Origin: Ifrita kowaldi
Taxonomy: Eukaryota > Chordata > Aves > Passeriformes > Cinclosomatidae
Length of the DNA stretch: 64,000 nucleotides
Assembly (NCBI GenBank): GCA_013398055.1
Contig: VZRS01003935.1
Span: forward strand, 186,001-250,000
Direction of reading: 5' to 3'
Part shown: positions 13,303 through 26,345 of the stretch, in pieces
Layout: every line of letters begins with the position of its first letter
Position numbering within the stretch: position 1 is the first letter of the stretch
The notes under the pieces: model-generated
Told to the model about the DNA's origin: nothing
The model's database searches: none
Seen by the model: only the letters and a program-made list of their open reading frames with translations
Translations under genes and position numbers: made by a program

Positions 13303-13356
13303 AGATATTCTTTATTTTAAAATACACATAGATATTCTTTGTTTTTAAACACACAT
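13303..13356. repeat. 27-bp imperfect tandem duplication
   Basis: AGATATTCTTTATTTTAAAA and the following bases to 13329 are repeated at 13330-13356 with a few substitutions. Two diverged copies of a 27-bp unit. Confidence 0.8.
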
Positions 13357-13728
13357 ATTGAAAAATTTAAAAACCCAACCCAAATTTAAAATTTAAAAAT
13401 TCTGTTAACTATCTTTACTTCAGTGGTAGCAATAGCAGAGTGGTGTTATTGCTCCCTCCTCATTTCTGCTGCTTTGGCTGTGCAGAGGGAATTGAGTTCC
13501 TCGTTCTGTGGGGTCAGGGGCTTCTGCCTGTGGTCCACAGACTCCTGGGCTTACAGATGACTTCTGTGGGGGCTGTCAGCAGGTGAGGCAGCCAGCCCAG
13601 ATCCTGAGCAGTGGGTCACCCTACCGGCCTTCAGCCCTCTAACAGAGAACTCCAGGGATCTATGATGGACAAGATGAAAATCATTGCTATTACAGAGTTT
13701 CACAAAGCAGCCTTGTCCCTAGAGGGTG

Positions 13729-14066
13729 TAATCACTGAATCACCAAGGTTGGAAGAGACCTGCAAGATCATCCAGTCCTACTGTCAACCCAGCACCATCA
13801 TAACCACCCCAAAACCACATCTCCAGGTGCCACATCCAGACGATTTCTGAACACTTCCAGAGGCTCCACCAGCTCCTTGGGCAATTTATTCCAATGCTTG
13901 ACCACTGTGTCAGTGAATTTATTTTCTAGTATCTAATCTGAACCTCCCCTGGTGCAACTTCAGGCCATCCCCTCTTGTCCTTTCACTTGAGACATGGCAG
14001 AGGAAACAGGCCCCAGCTCACTACAACCTCCTCTCAGGTAGCTGTAGATGTCTCTGGGCTCCTTCC
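13729..14066 (-). mobile_element. CR1 LINE 3' end, older subfamily
   Basis: Begins AATCACTGAATCACCAAGG, then GGAAGAGACCTGCAAGATCA and TCCAGTCCTACTGTCAACCC, and later CTCCACCAGCTCCTTGGGCA and GGCCATCCCCTCTTGTCCTT. This is the complement of a CR1 variant different from the copy at 7334. It is 5'-truncated and interrupted by indels. It overlaps the end of a plus-strand open frame (13611-13850), which is therefore not a gene. Confidence 0.9.
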
Positions 14067-17000
14067 ACGATAACAGCTGAGATAAAGTAATCTGATATAA
14101 TGGAGATAAGGTAATCTCACAACTGAGATAACATAACCACTTGCCCAGAGAAGTGTGTTTCTCTCTGCTAATTAATTATTCAACCCTGGTGAATGAACCT
14201 CCAGAAAGTAAAATTTTCCTCTGTGAATATTGTCCCCTGTTAGGCGCCCTTCCATCCTAAGCACAGGTAGCACAGAACCAGAGGGGGTGAGTTCATACTA
14301 ACAGCAGCCCTGCCAAGTCAGTGCTCACTTTCCACTGAAATGAAAGGTCCTGCTCCATCTCTCCTGCCCTTTCTCCCCAGCTGCAGGCACCCTTCTCCCT
14401 CCTCGTATTGGCTTTGGAAATAGTGTGGCCTTAGGGAGAGCTCACACACTTGACAGGTTGACATATCTGGCAGTAAATTGTTCTTTTACTTGCATATTTA
14501 TTTATGTGCAGTGTTGGATTTCCACCAGGTCAATTCTCTGAATTGATTTGCCCCAGGGCTACCTGATCACTAGGACCATCCCAAGGGGAATGGGGCAGGA
14601 GCGTGTGGCTGGGGGAGGAGAGAAGGTGAGGGGCAGGGTCTCCTCTCTCTTCCTTGGCAGCACTCAGCAAGATGTGAAACCATAACCAGGAGATGAAGCT
14701 CACTGGCAGCTTGATGTCCTGACTGCTCCCAACACATGCTCCTCTCCTGTCCTTGCACCAGCCCCAGGGGCTGCAGGAGCTGCCTTTGCCAAAAGCCTGA
14801 TGCTTCCTCGCAGTCCTTGTTTTCAGCTGCCCTGGCAGAAATGCATTTCAGTACTGTGCAGGCAGGCAAGAGCCCACCCACCCTGCTGGGAGGGAGCAGG
14901 CAGGGCAGGGACGTGGGACCACAGCATAGAGATAGGACACAGATGGCTTGAGATACTTTGGAAGGGCCTCTGAGATATCTAGAGGAAATCATGAGCTCCA
15001 GCTGTGGGATTGGCATCCTTGAGAGCCCCTCTGAACGTGTTCACGGTGCCCCTCTTCCCACATCACTCAGCACATCTTTCTCCTCTTGGGAAACAAATGT
15101 CTCCTTATGGCATGAGCTGTGGATTGATTTGAAAACACATGAAGCCAGCTGAAAACAAAATTCATGTGACAGCTATCACAGAACTGCAGCTCTAACAGTG
15201 ATGGCTGCCTGGATGTCGAAACAGTGCTGAAAGAGAGTCCGACTCACTGCAGTGGCAGTCGTCAAAGCCTGGCATGATGGGAGGTATCCTTGCTGTTCAC
15301 ACAGCCACCCCAGAAGCCAGAACTGTCTTTCTGCATCTGCCTTATAAAAACTTGCTTCTTGAGCTACACGTATCAATTCAGGTTTTTTTCCTTCTGGATG
15401 ATGAGCAAATGCGAGCATTTGAGTTTATCAAGCCACAGCTGTGAGATACCTTTGACAGGGAATCTGCAAACCCAAATCCCCCAAACTGATGAATATTCTC
15501 AAAACGAAGCACATTCAGGCTTCTGTGCTCTGGATATTGCATGGGCTTCCACAAGATGAGAGGGACTGGCAAAACAGAGCAGTGAGCTTAATTATGAAAC
15601 AAAAAGCAACTCTGAGAGTGACTGTGCAGTAACTAAGGGTACCCAAAACCCAGAGATTAACTCTGTCTTCTTGAGATACGAAGGACTGGCTGTTACAGGC
15701 CTGGTTTATCACTGTGTTAAACCAATTTTATGTTGGTGTAAAAACAGGATGATAGAGCTGTGCTGAACAGCCCTAAATATGCACCTCCTCTGTTCTGTCG
15801 TACACTCTCCCAGACATAAAACCAGCTAATGATAGAGAAAATCAAAGAAAAACCTACTAAAAATGAAATGGTAGAAATGTCAGGTGTGGGGGAAGAGAAT
15901 CATTACACTCCTTGATCAATGCACTTCTACTAAAATGATTTGGCCTGAGGGGCAACAGAAATTTATTGGAAAGATAACATTCAGCAAGACAAAGACCTCT
16001 TGCAAAGCAGCATTAAAATATCTTTGATGAGTAATTAAACCAGGCTGAAAGTTTCTTAGAGACTCTAGAGTTAAACACACACCTTGTATGTTTGACCATC
16101 TCCATCTTGCCATGTTATTTAATGCCTGCAACCCTTTGAAGCCTGTTCTGTTATTACTGAGCTTGTTGTACAGTACTTTATTGGTTTAGGAGACACTTTG
16201 ATTCACAGTGACTTATCCACAGCATAATTCTATATTCAAGAGAAACAAGCATGTGACTCTCTCCACAACAGCAGCACATTCCGAGTGGATAGTATGGCAC
16301 ACATTGCAAAATCTATATTCTTCACAAAGCGTGTGTTCGTGCCATGAGAATTCATATTTCTTCTTTAAAACTACACGAGTCTTTCTCAAGTGTAAAAGGC
16401 ATTAGGAAGTGCACTTGAAAACACTCCGAAGTTCAGGAAATGCCAAGGAACCTCATTTCTAAGCGTGTTTATTTGCACAGGAACGTCAATATGCAGGATG
16501 ACTGCTGGGCTAGAACAATGCAGGAAAAGAATTTTCAGAAAGGGGGCCAGCGTGGCTGGGATGAGCATATTGTGAGAAAAGTACACCTTGCATGGTAGCA
16601 GGGCTCTCAAATAATGGCTCCATTTAATTCCATCTATGATCAGTTAATTTTAGCTATGTAAAATATTGCAAATGTATTCCTTATGAGATTGTTTCAAAGA
16701 ATTACTTGGCTTGAAATAAGTCAGTAGTAATCAGTGGCAATGCTACTTTTACAGTAAATGTACATTAAGTTTACTAGTGACTACACAGTAGGACATAAAA
16801 ATATCTATTTGGAATTTCCAAGTTTTATGGGTTTTCTCCAGAAAAAAAAACCAACAACCTTCTGAGAAGCCTATTTACCCAAGTAGACATCTATATACAC
16901 TCATTTACTGCAAACGAAAGCAAACTTGTGTCCTCTGTAATGTTTACTTTGATTAACTATAGATGGTTTGCCCTTTGATTGCTGCTAATGTTCTGTGGAG

Positions 17001-20000
17001 CCATTTGTTTTCTTGCAGAGTTAAGGGCATTAAAGGAGGAGGTATTGCCTTCTTTTTAGGATGAATTTTAAAAGCATTTTTGTCTAAAAGGAGATTAAAA
17101 AAATCCTGAAGAAGCAGAGATTGCCCAGTCTCTCACCTGTCCACTTTAGGAGTGTGCATGAGCAGACACCTGGGACACGGACCTTACGAAGGAATAAGAG
17201 AGAATATTTTTGTGAGGAGCACCCTGTTAGTTTATTGGCAACAAATCACTTGTCCCTCAGGACATGCAGCACTTGCATTTCTACTGGCAAAACCTGGAGG
17301 GAACCTGTTCTAAGTTTACCCGCTATTTATTCTGAAAGGTTTTAATAAAGGCTTAATTGTAAAAGCATTTCCAAGGAATGACTTGAAAGTGAAAGTATCC
17401 CTGTCCAGGGAAAATCATGGTTCTGCAGCATAGTTCAGAATCTTTGGGATTAAGGATGTGGCTGGTGGAATTTATGAAAAGTAGTGTAAATAAATACACC
17501 AAGATGTGATCATTTGGAGGTTGTTTCTCATAACTGCTCTTTCCCCTCCTTTTGTGTTATTTATTCTTCTCTGTTGTGCAGCCCTGACTGTTTCCTCTGG
17601 GAACTGGTGCAGAGAGCTGGGGTCTGGCTGCTGTGTCCCCACAGTCAGGATGGGCTGGTCCCACCTCGATGTGCTCAGAGGGCTTCAGCCTCCAAACACG
17701 CCTCCTCAGGAGAAAGCAAACAAAGCAAGGCTCAGGTTTCCTTGTCGGTGTTCAGAGATGCTGTACCTGCTGTGGGTGGGGGCTTCACCACCCTACAGCG
17801 CTCTGGTGATGATCTCTCCTTTGCTTTCTGTGGAGGAGTTTGTTGACAATGGACTTTTTTCCATCTGAAAAATGGAAGCAGTTCTGCTGTTCATCTTCAC
17901 CGCTGGAGGTTTTCAGTGGCAGGTGTGCTGCAGCAGCTCTGGAGAGCTTGAGCAGCCCCCTGCTCTCACACCACAGAGTCAGAGAAAGGCACGTGGGCTT
18001 GAAGAGCCTTTTGAGAGACTCTTGAACCTGAACTTGGCTGCTTCTGTGCCTGTCGTGAATGAAAGCAAAGAGCCAGTCTGCCCTAACCAAGCTCATGTTG
18101 CAGTAAAGGGAATTTAAATCCTAAGTGTTTTGCTTCAAGGCTATACAGACACCTCCATTTGGTCACTGGCCTGTCTTTTTATTCCAGCACCGTTGTAGGA
18201 ATGTAAATTAGGACCAACAAGGAACAAAATTGTTTCTGTTCCTAAGTAGATGCTTAAGTTACAGCCATCAGATGCAAGTTTTAATTATCACTGAGGTAAT
18301 TGAATACTAACATTTTTTTTCTTTTGTTTCTGGCTGTAATTATCTCATTTTACACCTTCATGGTCACTGCTTGTTTTCAGGGAGAGATTTTTTTGCAGTC
18401 CCTCACACCAATTTAAAAAACCATCTGAAATTACTAGCACCATAATTAGGACTGAAACTAGGAACAGCTCTCCCTAATAATTGCAGAAATGATGAGTAAC
18501 TAATTCATGTTGGCTTTTTATCACCATGAGTTTTACAAAAAGCAAACAAACAAAAACAGGTCAGCACCCCCACATTTGCTTTTAGCCCACTCTGTCCCTT
18601 CCCCTCCTGGTTTCTGTGAGCTGTGGCCACACAATGGGAAAGGTGAGGGCTGAGCATGTCTGTCTATCAGGTGCTGCTGCATCTCTCCAGTGTAACATGG
18701 GGATGAACCACACTGGATCTCATCCCCCTTATCCCCTCCTCCCCTGTGCCACGTCCTCAAGCATTGTCCTCACAGCAGCTCACAAGGGTGTGAAAACTGA
18801 GCTGACAAAGTCAGAGGACCCAGTGTATGGGAACCCACAACACTGAGTGTGTTGTGAAGTTACAAGGAGCCATCACAGTAAAGTTTGGCCCCAAATCCTT
18901 CTACCAAGTGTGTCTGTTGGGCAAAGGTCCATTGCAACCTCCCTCATTTCAAGATACTGCAGAAGTACTTCATGAATTAAAAACTATTTTTTTTTAAAGT
19001 ATATTTGGGGGAGTTGCAAGCTTTACTTTTTTAGACATAATTGTCTAAAACCCCAGATGTTTCACATTTAAATCACTTACCAGGAACTTAAGAGGTCTGA
19101 TGCTGTAGTCAGGCTGATCTCAAGGTTTAGAGGCTCTAATATACCATCCATATGTTGTCACTCTTTCCTTTAAGTGATGATTCAGACATTAAAACTCTCA
19201 CTTTATGATTTGTCTTTCAATGTGTTTTACATTAATATTAACATACAAATAAACCCAAGAAAGTTATTAGGTGTATGAATGTATCATTAATACAAGCTGT
19301 TGAATGATTAGGTAAGATAAGAGTGCTTTTCCTCCTCCCTTGCATTTCCAAGGAATAAGAAACCGCAATATGACTGAAAACCCTCCTTCAAAATGTTGCT
19401 TCACAATCACTGACTAGAAAGATCAGAACATTTCCTGAAATAATGTGGTTTGCATAAGGTCACAGTAGAGATCAGAGGGAAGAATTGCACCATGTCCCAG
19501 TTAAAATGTGTCTTTTAACCACTGAATTTGCTCTTTTCTAATTTTGAATCTTTCCCCCAAATGAGCATAATCAAGATACCTCCACATATTTTATTGTGCA
19601 TATCTGTATTTATATATATACCCACACATATATAGCAAATGCAAAGATTTTGGTTGTACCACATGCAACTGCAAAAGCAAAGTTACTTCAGAAAAATCAC
19701 CAGTAATAAAATGCTGCAATTTTTCTTGGAAAGAGAAGATAGTGTGGATGAAGATTAGATTTATAAAAACAAAAATTCATCTGGAAGACTCTTCTACAGT
19801 AAGCAGAGCTACTGTTCTTTATCACAGTGTGGTTGGACAGTCACCTGCAGTGTGGCAGCTGTCCCTGAACACCACTGAGTTCTGCATGCCCATGGCTCTT
19901 CACTCTTCTCATAATTGCTAACTGAAATTTATAGGAAGGCAAATTAAATAAAATAAAGGGAATATCGGAGTATCAGTTGTAACAGAGCACTGGAAACCGT

Positions 20001-21235
20001 GTTGTCTGGCTGATGGTGTATCCAAAGTTCATCTGCAAGTTGAAAGGGGCCGCAGGAAGGCATGGAATACACCTGAGAGATAACAATGTAAATCAGGCTT
20101 TGTGGTAATCAAGGTATGTGTGGTGAAAACACAGGCAGATGCATGTTTAGATTAGTGAGTTGTGCTAGACGTGATAGGTGCTGAAACTTCAAGAATTGAT
20201 TGCCAAATTTGTTGTTATTCCCTTTCTGGGCAGAGAGTTTGGAGCAGGAGAAGAGTCATTAGCAGCACCTCTCTCCACAGGTACCAATGCAATGATTAGT
20301 GAAACACCTGAAATCATGCTGTGCAGCCCTCTGGAGAACTGGATGCTGACATGGCCCTATAGTTTTCTCCTACATTTTGTCTTTTACCTCCTGATGTACT
20401 AAAATGATATTTTTCCACCCTCTTTCGTCCTAACCCCTGATTTTGGACACTAAAACGAAACATATGATGCAGCCTTCAGTTTGCAGGGTCAGAAGGAATA
20501 TTCACTTGCTGAGAGTTAATCACACACCAAAGAGGCATTTTAAATGGCCATTTTAACCCTGCAACACTCTGGCTTGTACCAAAGAAAATTGTACTGGCAA
20601 GGATCAGTGTTATTCCCAACATTGTCTCCCCAGCTTTGTTTGTGGCAAGAACCTGTGCTTTTAATTTATCATAGTTCCCTCCTGAAGCCTGGTGTTGTCA
20701 TGTAAAGCCAAAAAGGCCAGATGTTGTTATGACAATGATTATTGACATTATTATTATTGATGTTTATAAATTAAAGCCTTTAGGGGGAGTAGTCACCTGC
20801 CTGTTTTAGTTCCATGGAACTGACAGGACCACTGAGGTCCCCACGCTTGTTTAAAGGCTGTTTTAAATAGAGATGAACCTGAACGTATGTTTAATTGCCT
20901 CACAAGATGCATGGAAAGTCTCATTTTCTTCATGGGACAAACCCCCCTTTATTCCTTCCAGCCAGACCACGCAGGCATAAACCATGCTGAACAGCCAAAG
21001 GAGCCTCTCCCTGCAAAAATTCCCGGATTGATCCAACTTAACACCTAATTACAGAGCTGGTGAACCTACTTACACTGAAGGCGGTTTGAAAGGCTGCCTG
21101 AAACATCATGGGTTGAGATGCCTTTGTCGGGAGCATTGTGCTGTGATGTGCAACGTGGGTAGATTCCTGTGGGATGTTGACAGTTTGTGGGAAATGCATG
21201 TAGGAGGAACTGGGTTACAAAGACCAGGGGGTTTA

Positions 21236-21238
<3 letters not shown>
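14067..21238. other. Non-genic sequence
   Basis: No gene, RNA or long repeat recognised. Two GC-richer patches (14560-15060 and 17560-18080) produce overlapping open frames on both strands of up to 148 codons without domain, start context or splice structure. A short TA-rich patch sits at about 19600-19636. Confidence 0.5.
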
Positions 21239-21280
<42 letters not shown>

Positions 21281-21283
21281 TCT
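21239..21283 (+). repeat. (TC)n microsatellite
   Basis: About 22 TC units interrupted once by a G at 21268. It generates artificial Leu-Ser and Arg-Glu runs in overlapping frames. Confidence 0.97.
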
Positions 21284-22329
21284 TTTTCATTGTACTGCAT
21301 GTGGATTTGGAGATTTTTGGGGTTTGGTTTGTTTCGTTGGCTTTCTAAGGTATGGGAAAGGAAGAGCTTCTGGTTTTGGAAAAATCTGGCCACTACATGC
21401 AGTGTGTGATGAGCCACTTGTTCCTGAAGGTTCGATACTACACGGGTCCTACCCTCCCAAAAGGATGCTGGTTGATGCTCCTGAAAGCTCTAATGTTCCC
21501 TTTTTTTGCTCATGGCATTTATATTGAGTGCTAATCACTTGTTAAGCTATGGATTTATGTAATAAATTAATTAGCTCTGCAACGTTTCCTCTACTCTCTG
21601 CCTGCCAGTCTGTCTCTGCTGGGACTTGTTTGTTTTTTTCCAAACAGTTACAAATAGCTCTCAGTATTATTATTTGCTTTTAAATAATTTGTCAGGCTAA
21701 TATTTTTTTCCCCTTTCACACCAGAAGTGGATTTTCTCCTGTGTGTTACCCTGGCCTGAGGCACAGGGCAGGCGTGATTTGGGTCAGCATTGACACTGGG
21801 TTTAACATACAGAGTTTGAAGTTCATTGGCTTACAGCAATGCAAGCATAAGGCCAGGGGCTTTGCCATTGGAAAAGGATGAATCTTACCTTCATGAACAA
21901 CTTAGGCCTATTAACAGGGCATGAGATATCCAAAGTCATAATGCCACCAGTTACAGAAAAACCATTTTCATGGCACCCTCCCTCCCATGCTTTCTCTTCC
22001 CCGTCCTGACTCTATGCTGGAATTGGTATATAATATCAGAGCAGGATCTGTTTAATCTAGAGATGGTGTTTACAACTTTGTGAAAAATATTTCTTGAACT
22101 TTATGAATTTGCATATTCTAGTTTTCTTTGTATGCATTCAGTCCATTTTAATTCTGCCAGAACAAAGAATTACAGAGAATAATTTTGTATTGGTGTTGTG
22201 AGAAAAAATGCAGTCTTTTATCACTCCTTATGGATTTTTATCATGTAATGTTTCCACTTTTTTGAATGAGAGAAACATTGAATAGCAGCACAGGATATTT
22301 CATTTGTATTAGAGTCATCATATTGAAAC

Positions 22330-22640
22330 CTCTAATATATTCCCTCTTATTTTGTCTTTAAATTAAATGGACCTAATCCTTTTTATCTTTTCACATAGAA
22401 AATTCTTCATTCCTCTATTTATTTTAATTATTTTTTATCTGAATCCCCTCTGTTGCTGTATTATCTCCTCGAAAAGCACTGACCAAAACTGAACACAGTG
22501 TCCCTGTTGGCAGTGCATTATTCATGTACCTATCACATTATACTGTTTATAATGTTTTCCACCCTGTGTCTTACGCCTCATAATACACAATTTGTCATTT
22601 TTTTCCCACAGCTTCCACACTCTACAGAAGCTTTCCTGCA
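22330..22640 (-). mobile_element. Ancient CR1/L3-type LINE relic
   Basis: On the plus strand the order of blocks (CTTTTCACATAG, TCTGAATCCCCTCTGTTGCT, CCAAAACTGAACACAGTGTC, CATTATACTGTTTATAATG) follows the complement of the 3' part of the old amniote CR1/L3 LINE family, where a CTGAATCC-, ACTGCACACAGTATTC- and GGCATTATGATATT-like order is known. It is heavily diverged and AT-drifted. Identification is from memory of the consensus and could be wrong in family. Confidence 0.45.
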
Positions 22641-22835
22641 GAGCTGTTGTCAGGAGTGAACCAACCCTTTTCCAGACTGTAGCAGTTTATAAGTCAATAA
22701 AGTGTCTGTGACTTTCCAAAATCTTCTTACCAATTGTTACTGCTTCTCACTTATCAGCATGTACTGGGCTGCCATTCACCTGGCCTTGTTGGGGTTGTCA
22801 CCATGTGTAAAATTTCTTCAGTTTTAGCCAATTAT

Positions 22836-23364
22836 GTGTTCAGTTCTGGGCCCCTCACGACACGAAAGATGTTGAGGCTCTGGAGTGTGCAAAGAGAAGG
22901 GCAACAGAGCCGGGGAAGGGGATGGAGCACAAATCTCATGATCAGCGACTGAGGGAGCTGGGGGAGTTTAGCCTGGAGAAAAGGAGGCTTGGGGGGGACC
23001 TTATCACTCTCTAAAACTCCCTGACAGGAGGCTGGGGATCAGTCTCTTCTCCCAAGTAGAGAATTACAGGACAAGAGAAGGAAGTCTCCCTCAAGGGGAG
23101 GTTTAGATTGGATATTAGGAAAATGTCTTCACAGAAACAGTTGTCAAGCATTGAAACAGGCTGCCCAGGGAAGTGGTGGAATTAGCAACCCTGGAGGTAT
23201 TTAAAAGACCAATAATTTGTCTTCTATACATTAATTATGATATATTAAAGTGTAGATGTGGCATTGAAGGACATGGTTTAGTGGTGGATCTGGCAGTGCT
23301 GGGTTTACAGTTGAGCCCGATGATCTCCAGTGCCTTTTCCAACTCAAAGGGCTCTGATTCTCTG
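22836..23364 (+). mobile_element. CR1 LINE 3' part with internal insertion
   Basis: Sense-strand CR1 from TGTGTTCAGTTCTGGGCCCC through GAGGGAGCTGGGGGAGTTTA, GAGGTTTAGATTGGATATTA and CAGGCTGCCCAGGGAAGTGG to GTGCTGGGTTTACAG and the CR1 tail. About 490 bp of element, 5'-truncated. A 42-bp AT-rich stretch absent from the usual consensus splits it (23209-23250). Confidence 0.93.
23209..23250. repeat. 42-bp AT-rich insertion inside CR1
   Basis: Other copies read TTAAAAGACGTGTAGATGTG here. This copy reads TTAAAAGA, then 42 foreign AT-rich bases ending TTAAAG, then TGTAGATGTG. The near-duplicate TTAAAAG/TTAAAG at both edges resembles a short target-site duplication or a repair filler. Confidence 0.55.
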
Positions 23365-26013
23365 TGTGTGTGTGTTCTGCAGAAGCTCTCACATAAGCAC
23401 ACATCCCTTTCTTGGGTTCATTCCCATCAGTAGCTCTGCTAGAAGACACCCCAGCTCAGTTTCTGCCGGGCCATCTGGGTTCTTTGTTCTTACTCTGCAT
23501 CTCACGCCTCTGTGCTGTGCTCCAGTTGTCTGGGGCTGGTGCAGACACATCTGAGCTGCCTCTGAACCGGCTGGCCCAGGTGGAGCTGGCAGCAGTGTGG
23601 GAGGCTGAGAGCTCTCCCTGAGGTAGCTGTGATGATCTCTGTGCTGATACACCTACCCTCCTGCAGCACGGGAGCTACACCAGCAAAAAATGACTCACGT
23701 AAAGCTCCTCAGCCTCCAGCTGCCCCTCTGAGTGCAACTTGTGCATGGCCTTCATATTTCAGCCATGAGGAGAGTTTCTCCAGCATCCTGGGCTCCCATG
23801 TGTTGAACAGTCTTTCTGGGAAAAAAACCTCACTATATCAGAGGCTTTTGGATAGTTCTAGTGCATAGTATCCACTGAGGTAACTCCACTGGTTCTCGAT
23901 TCTTTTAGGCCTCCATCTAGCAAAATTCATAATCCTTTTGCTTAATATTAAGCTAAGTGGGATTTTTCCCATGCTCACATGCAAATGCATGCTGCTATGT
24001 TGAACTCAGTGACATCTTTCTGTTTGAGTACTTGGCTGAACAAACAAGCTGTTTTATGGGATACAATCCTTACACTTTGATTTCTAAAAAGCTCCTTTCT
24101 GTAGCCTGCAAGCAGGTTCTGTGGTGCTGTGCTAGAAAGGCTGCTCACTGATAGCGGGAAATGTTGGCTGCACTACCTTTCTAAACTCAGGCCAAAAGAG
24201 CATTCAGATTAAGCAATAATTTAAGCAACATCATGAGGAACAGGGAGAGCACATGGCCAGTTAGTCACCAGAGGTACAGACGCACGCAGAAAGTAAATCC
24301 CCAACCTGTTATAATAAGGCACTTAGTTACTGGAAATGCAATATGAGCCTACTTTCACGAGCAAGGATGAAAGAACTTGTTTAACCTTTGTACAGCTTTT
24401 TCCACCCACACACACCAGTGACATCAGATGCTTCGTATAGGTAAAAAACAAGTCAGCATTTGGGAGACTCCCGAACACGAGACAGAGATAACCCCTTTGC
24501 CTCTAAGTTCGTGCATTTAACACGTTTGTGGTGGGTCACTTGAAACTTCCTGCTGCTTATTCCTGGATCCTAATGACTCTGACAGAAAACCCTTCAGCCC
24601 TGTGCATAAAGCACTGGATGCGAAGCACTTACTGGAAAGTATTTTATGTTTTGCATGCAGTATAAAGCAGGGCTTTTGCATTTAAATTGGGGGATACTGT
24701 ACTTTTCAAAATCTTGCAGATGGAATCATTGGCACTGAAGAGGGATTTTCACAAGGCCAGCCATTAGCTGGCCTTTAAGTAAGAGCATAAAGCCTGGAAA
24801 TGGAAGTTTGAGTGAGTGTCGCTGAGCCAGCTGACCAGGGCATGGGCTGGAAGTGCCTGGCTCTGTGCAGCACCTGGGTGGATTTCAGTCCACTTCAGTG
24901 TCACCTAAAAAGTCCTGCAGGGTTTCTGAAGTTCAAGATTTCCTTAGCAACTCCATGCTAACTTTTGTGTTACTTTCAAAACAGGTTAGGGCTTAGCTCC
25001 TGTGTGTACCAACATGCAACAGGAAAGGATTTGGTTTTAATTGATGGTTTTGATTTTTGTGAACAATCTGATTCCTCTTTTTTCCCTTCTGCTCTCCTAC
25101 CACCCCCCCAAAAATGCTTGACAAATAAACTTTGAAGTCCTGAGAAGTAGCATGTGTTGGTGAAGGGAGAAGGTGGGGGTGGCAGAGGTGGTGGAAGGAG
25201 CTCAGTTTGTCAACACAACAGCCAGGAAGCAAGTTATTTATAAGGCTTGTGGTGGAGAGGGGGCCGGCCCACATGTTTTTAAAAAAGGGCTCAACTAATC
25301 GCATGGTACAGCTAATTCTGGTATTTGTAAATACATTTCACTCTGTCTCGTTGGACAGAGGAAGAGCTAAAAGGGGATCACAACTCAGGACATGACAAGT
25401 CCATCTCTACACCCAGGTGCTGCCCTGTGCAGGTGCCCAGCCTTCTCTGGACTGCAGTGATGCTCCTGACAAGGACTTTGCTGTCCCTAGGGAAAGTATG
25501 AATGGAGGCACATGGGAACTGATGCTTCCTTGGAATTCAAAAATCCTTTCTATGAATCATGGCTCTGATAATGTTCAGCCTAAATTCTGAACACATTCTT
25601 AACCACAGAATATCTCATTTTCAGCAGGGTTTCATGACTCTATCAAAGAGGAAGTTGACTCTGAGACGCATATGACCATGAGACTATACTTGGCTGGACT
25701 GACATCAAAAGAAGTGAATTTTTGACACACAGAGATTTTTAAATCCACTGATTCAGGACAGCTACATTTGTATTTATTTTTTTCCTGTGTAGAGCATATA
25801 GTGAGCTATTCTTGTGGGTTGAACGACGCTCTAAGTCCCATGATGGAGGCATGACATGGACTTGACACTGCTGCTACATTCCTCAGCTCAACAGCCATGT
25901 GGAGGCTGTATCCTCCTCAGCTGAAAAAGGTCAAAAAAATAGCTTTATCTCAAGAGGGACAGTCTGCAATTTAATGCTTGGCCAGGGAAACTCAAATCAC
26001 ATGTGTTATATCT

Positions 26014-26014
26014 T

Positions 26015-26049
<35 letters not shown>

Positions 26050-26116
26050 ATATGTATGTATATATATATATGCATATATAGATATGTGGAGATATAAATA
26101 TACATATATGTATATA
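26014..26116. repeat. (TA)n / (TATG)n microsatellite
   Basis: About 100 bp of TA dinucleotides with interspersed TGTA units. Highly self-complementary and likely length-polymorphic. Confidence 0.95.
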
Positions 26117-26299
26117 AACAACAGTATTGCAGTATTAAATACAGTTTTATTTTAATTTCACTTTCTTATAGTAAAAAACTAAATCACGGAAGTCCATCTC
26201 CTTTTTTTCCTTAAAGAGTGGTAAAAGACATAAACATGTGACATAGCAGATATGCAAGTGTTTGTACTTTATTTTTGTACTTGGAAAAGTATATTTTAA

Positions 26300-26300
<1 letters not shown>

Positions 26301-26345
<45 letters not shown>
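26301..26345. repeat. (AAT)15 microsatellite
   Basis: Forty-five bases of uninterrupted ATA/AAT trinucleotide repeat. The purity suggests it is variable between individuals. Confidence 0.98.

Larger units (their letters stand above)
7630..13728. other. Non-genic sequence with minor simple repeats
   Basis: No gene supported. Contains a poly-A tract, a GTG/GTT tract and two AT-rich local duplications, listed separately. Open frames are at most 155 codons (10172-10639 minus) with no recognisable motif. A TA-rich patch with repeated TACGTACAT lies at about 9265-9300. Confidence 0.55.

Noticed and set aside
21066..21417. Glu/Arg-rich and Leu/Ser-rich frames
   Set aside because: Produced by the TC microsatellite at 21239-21283.
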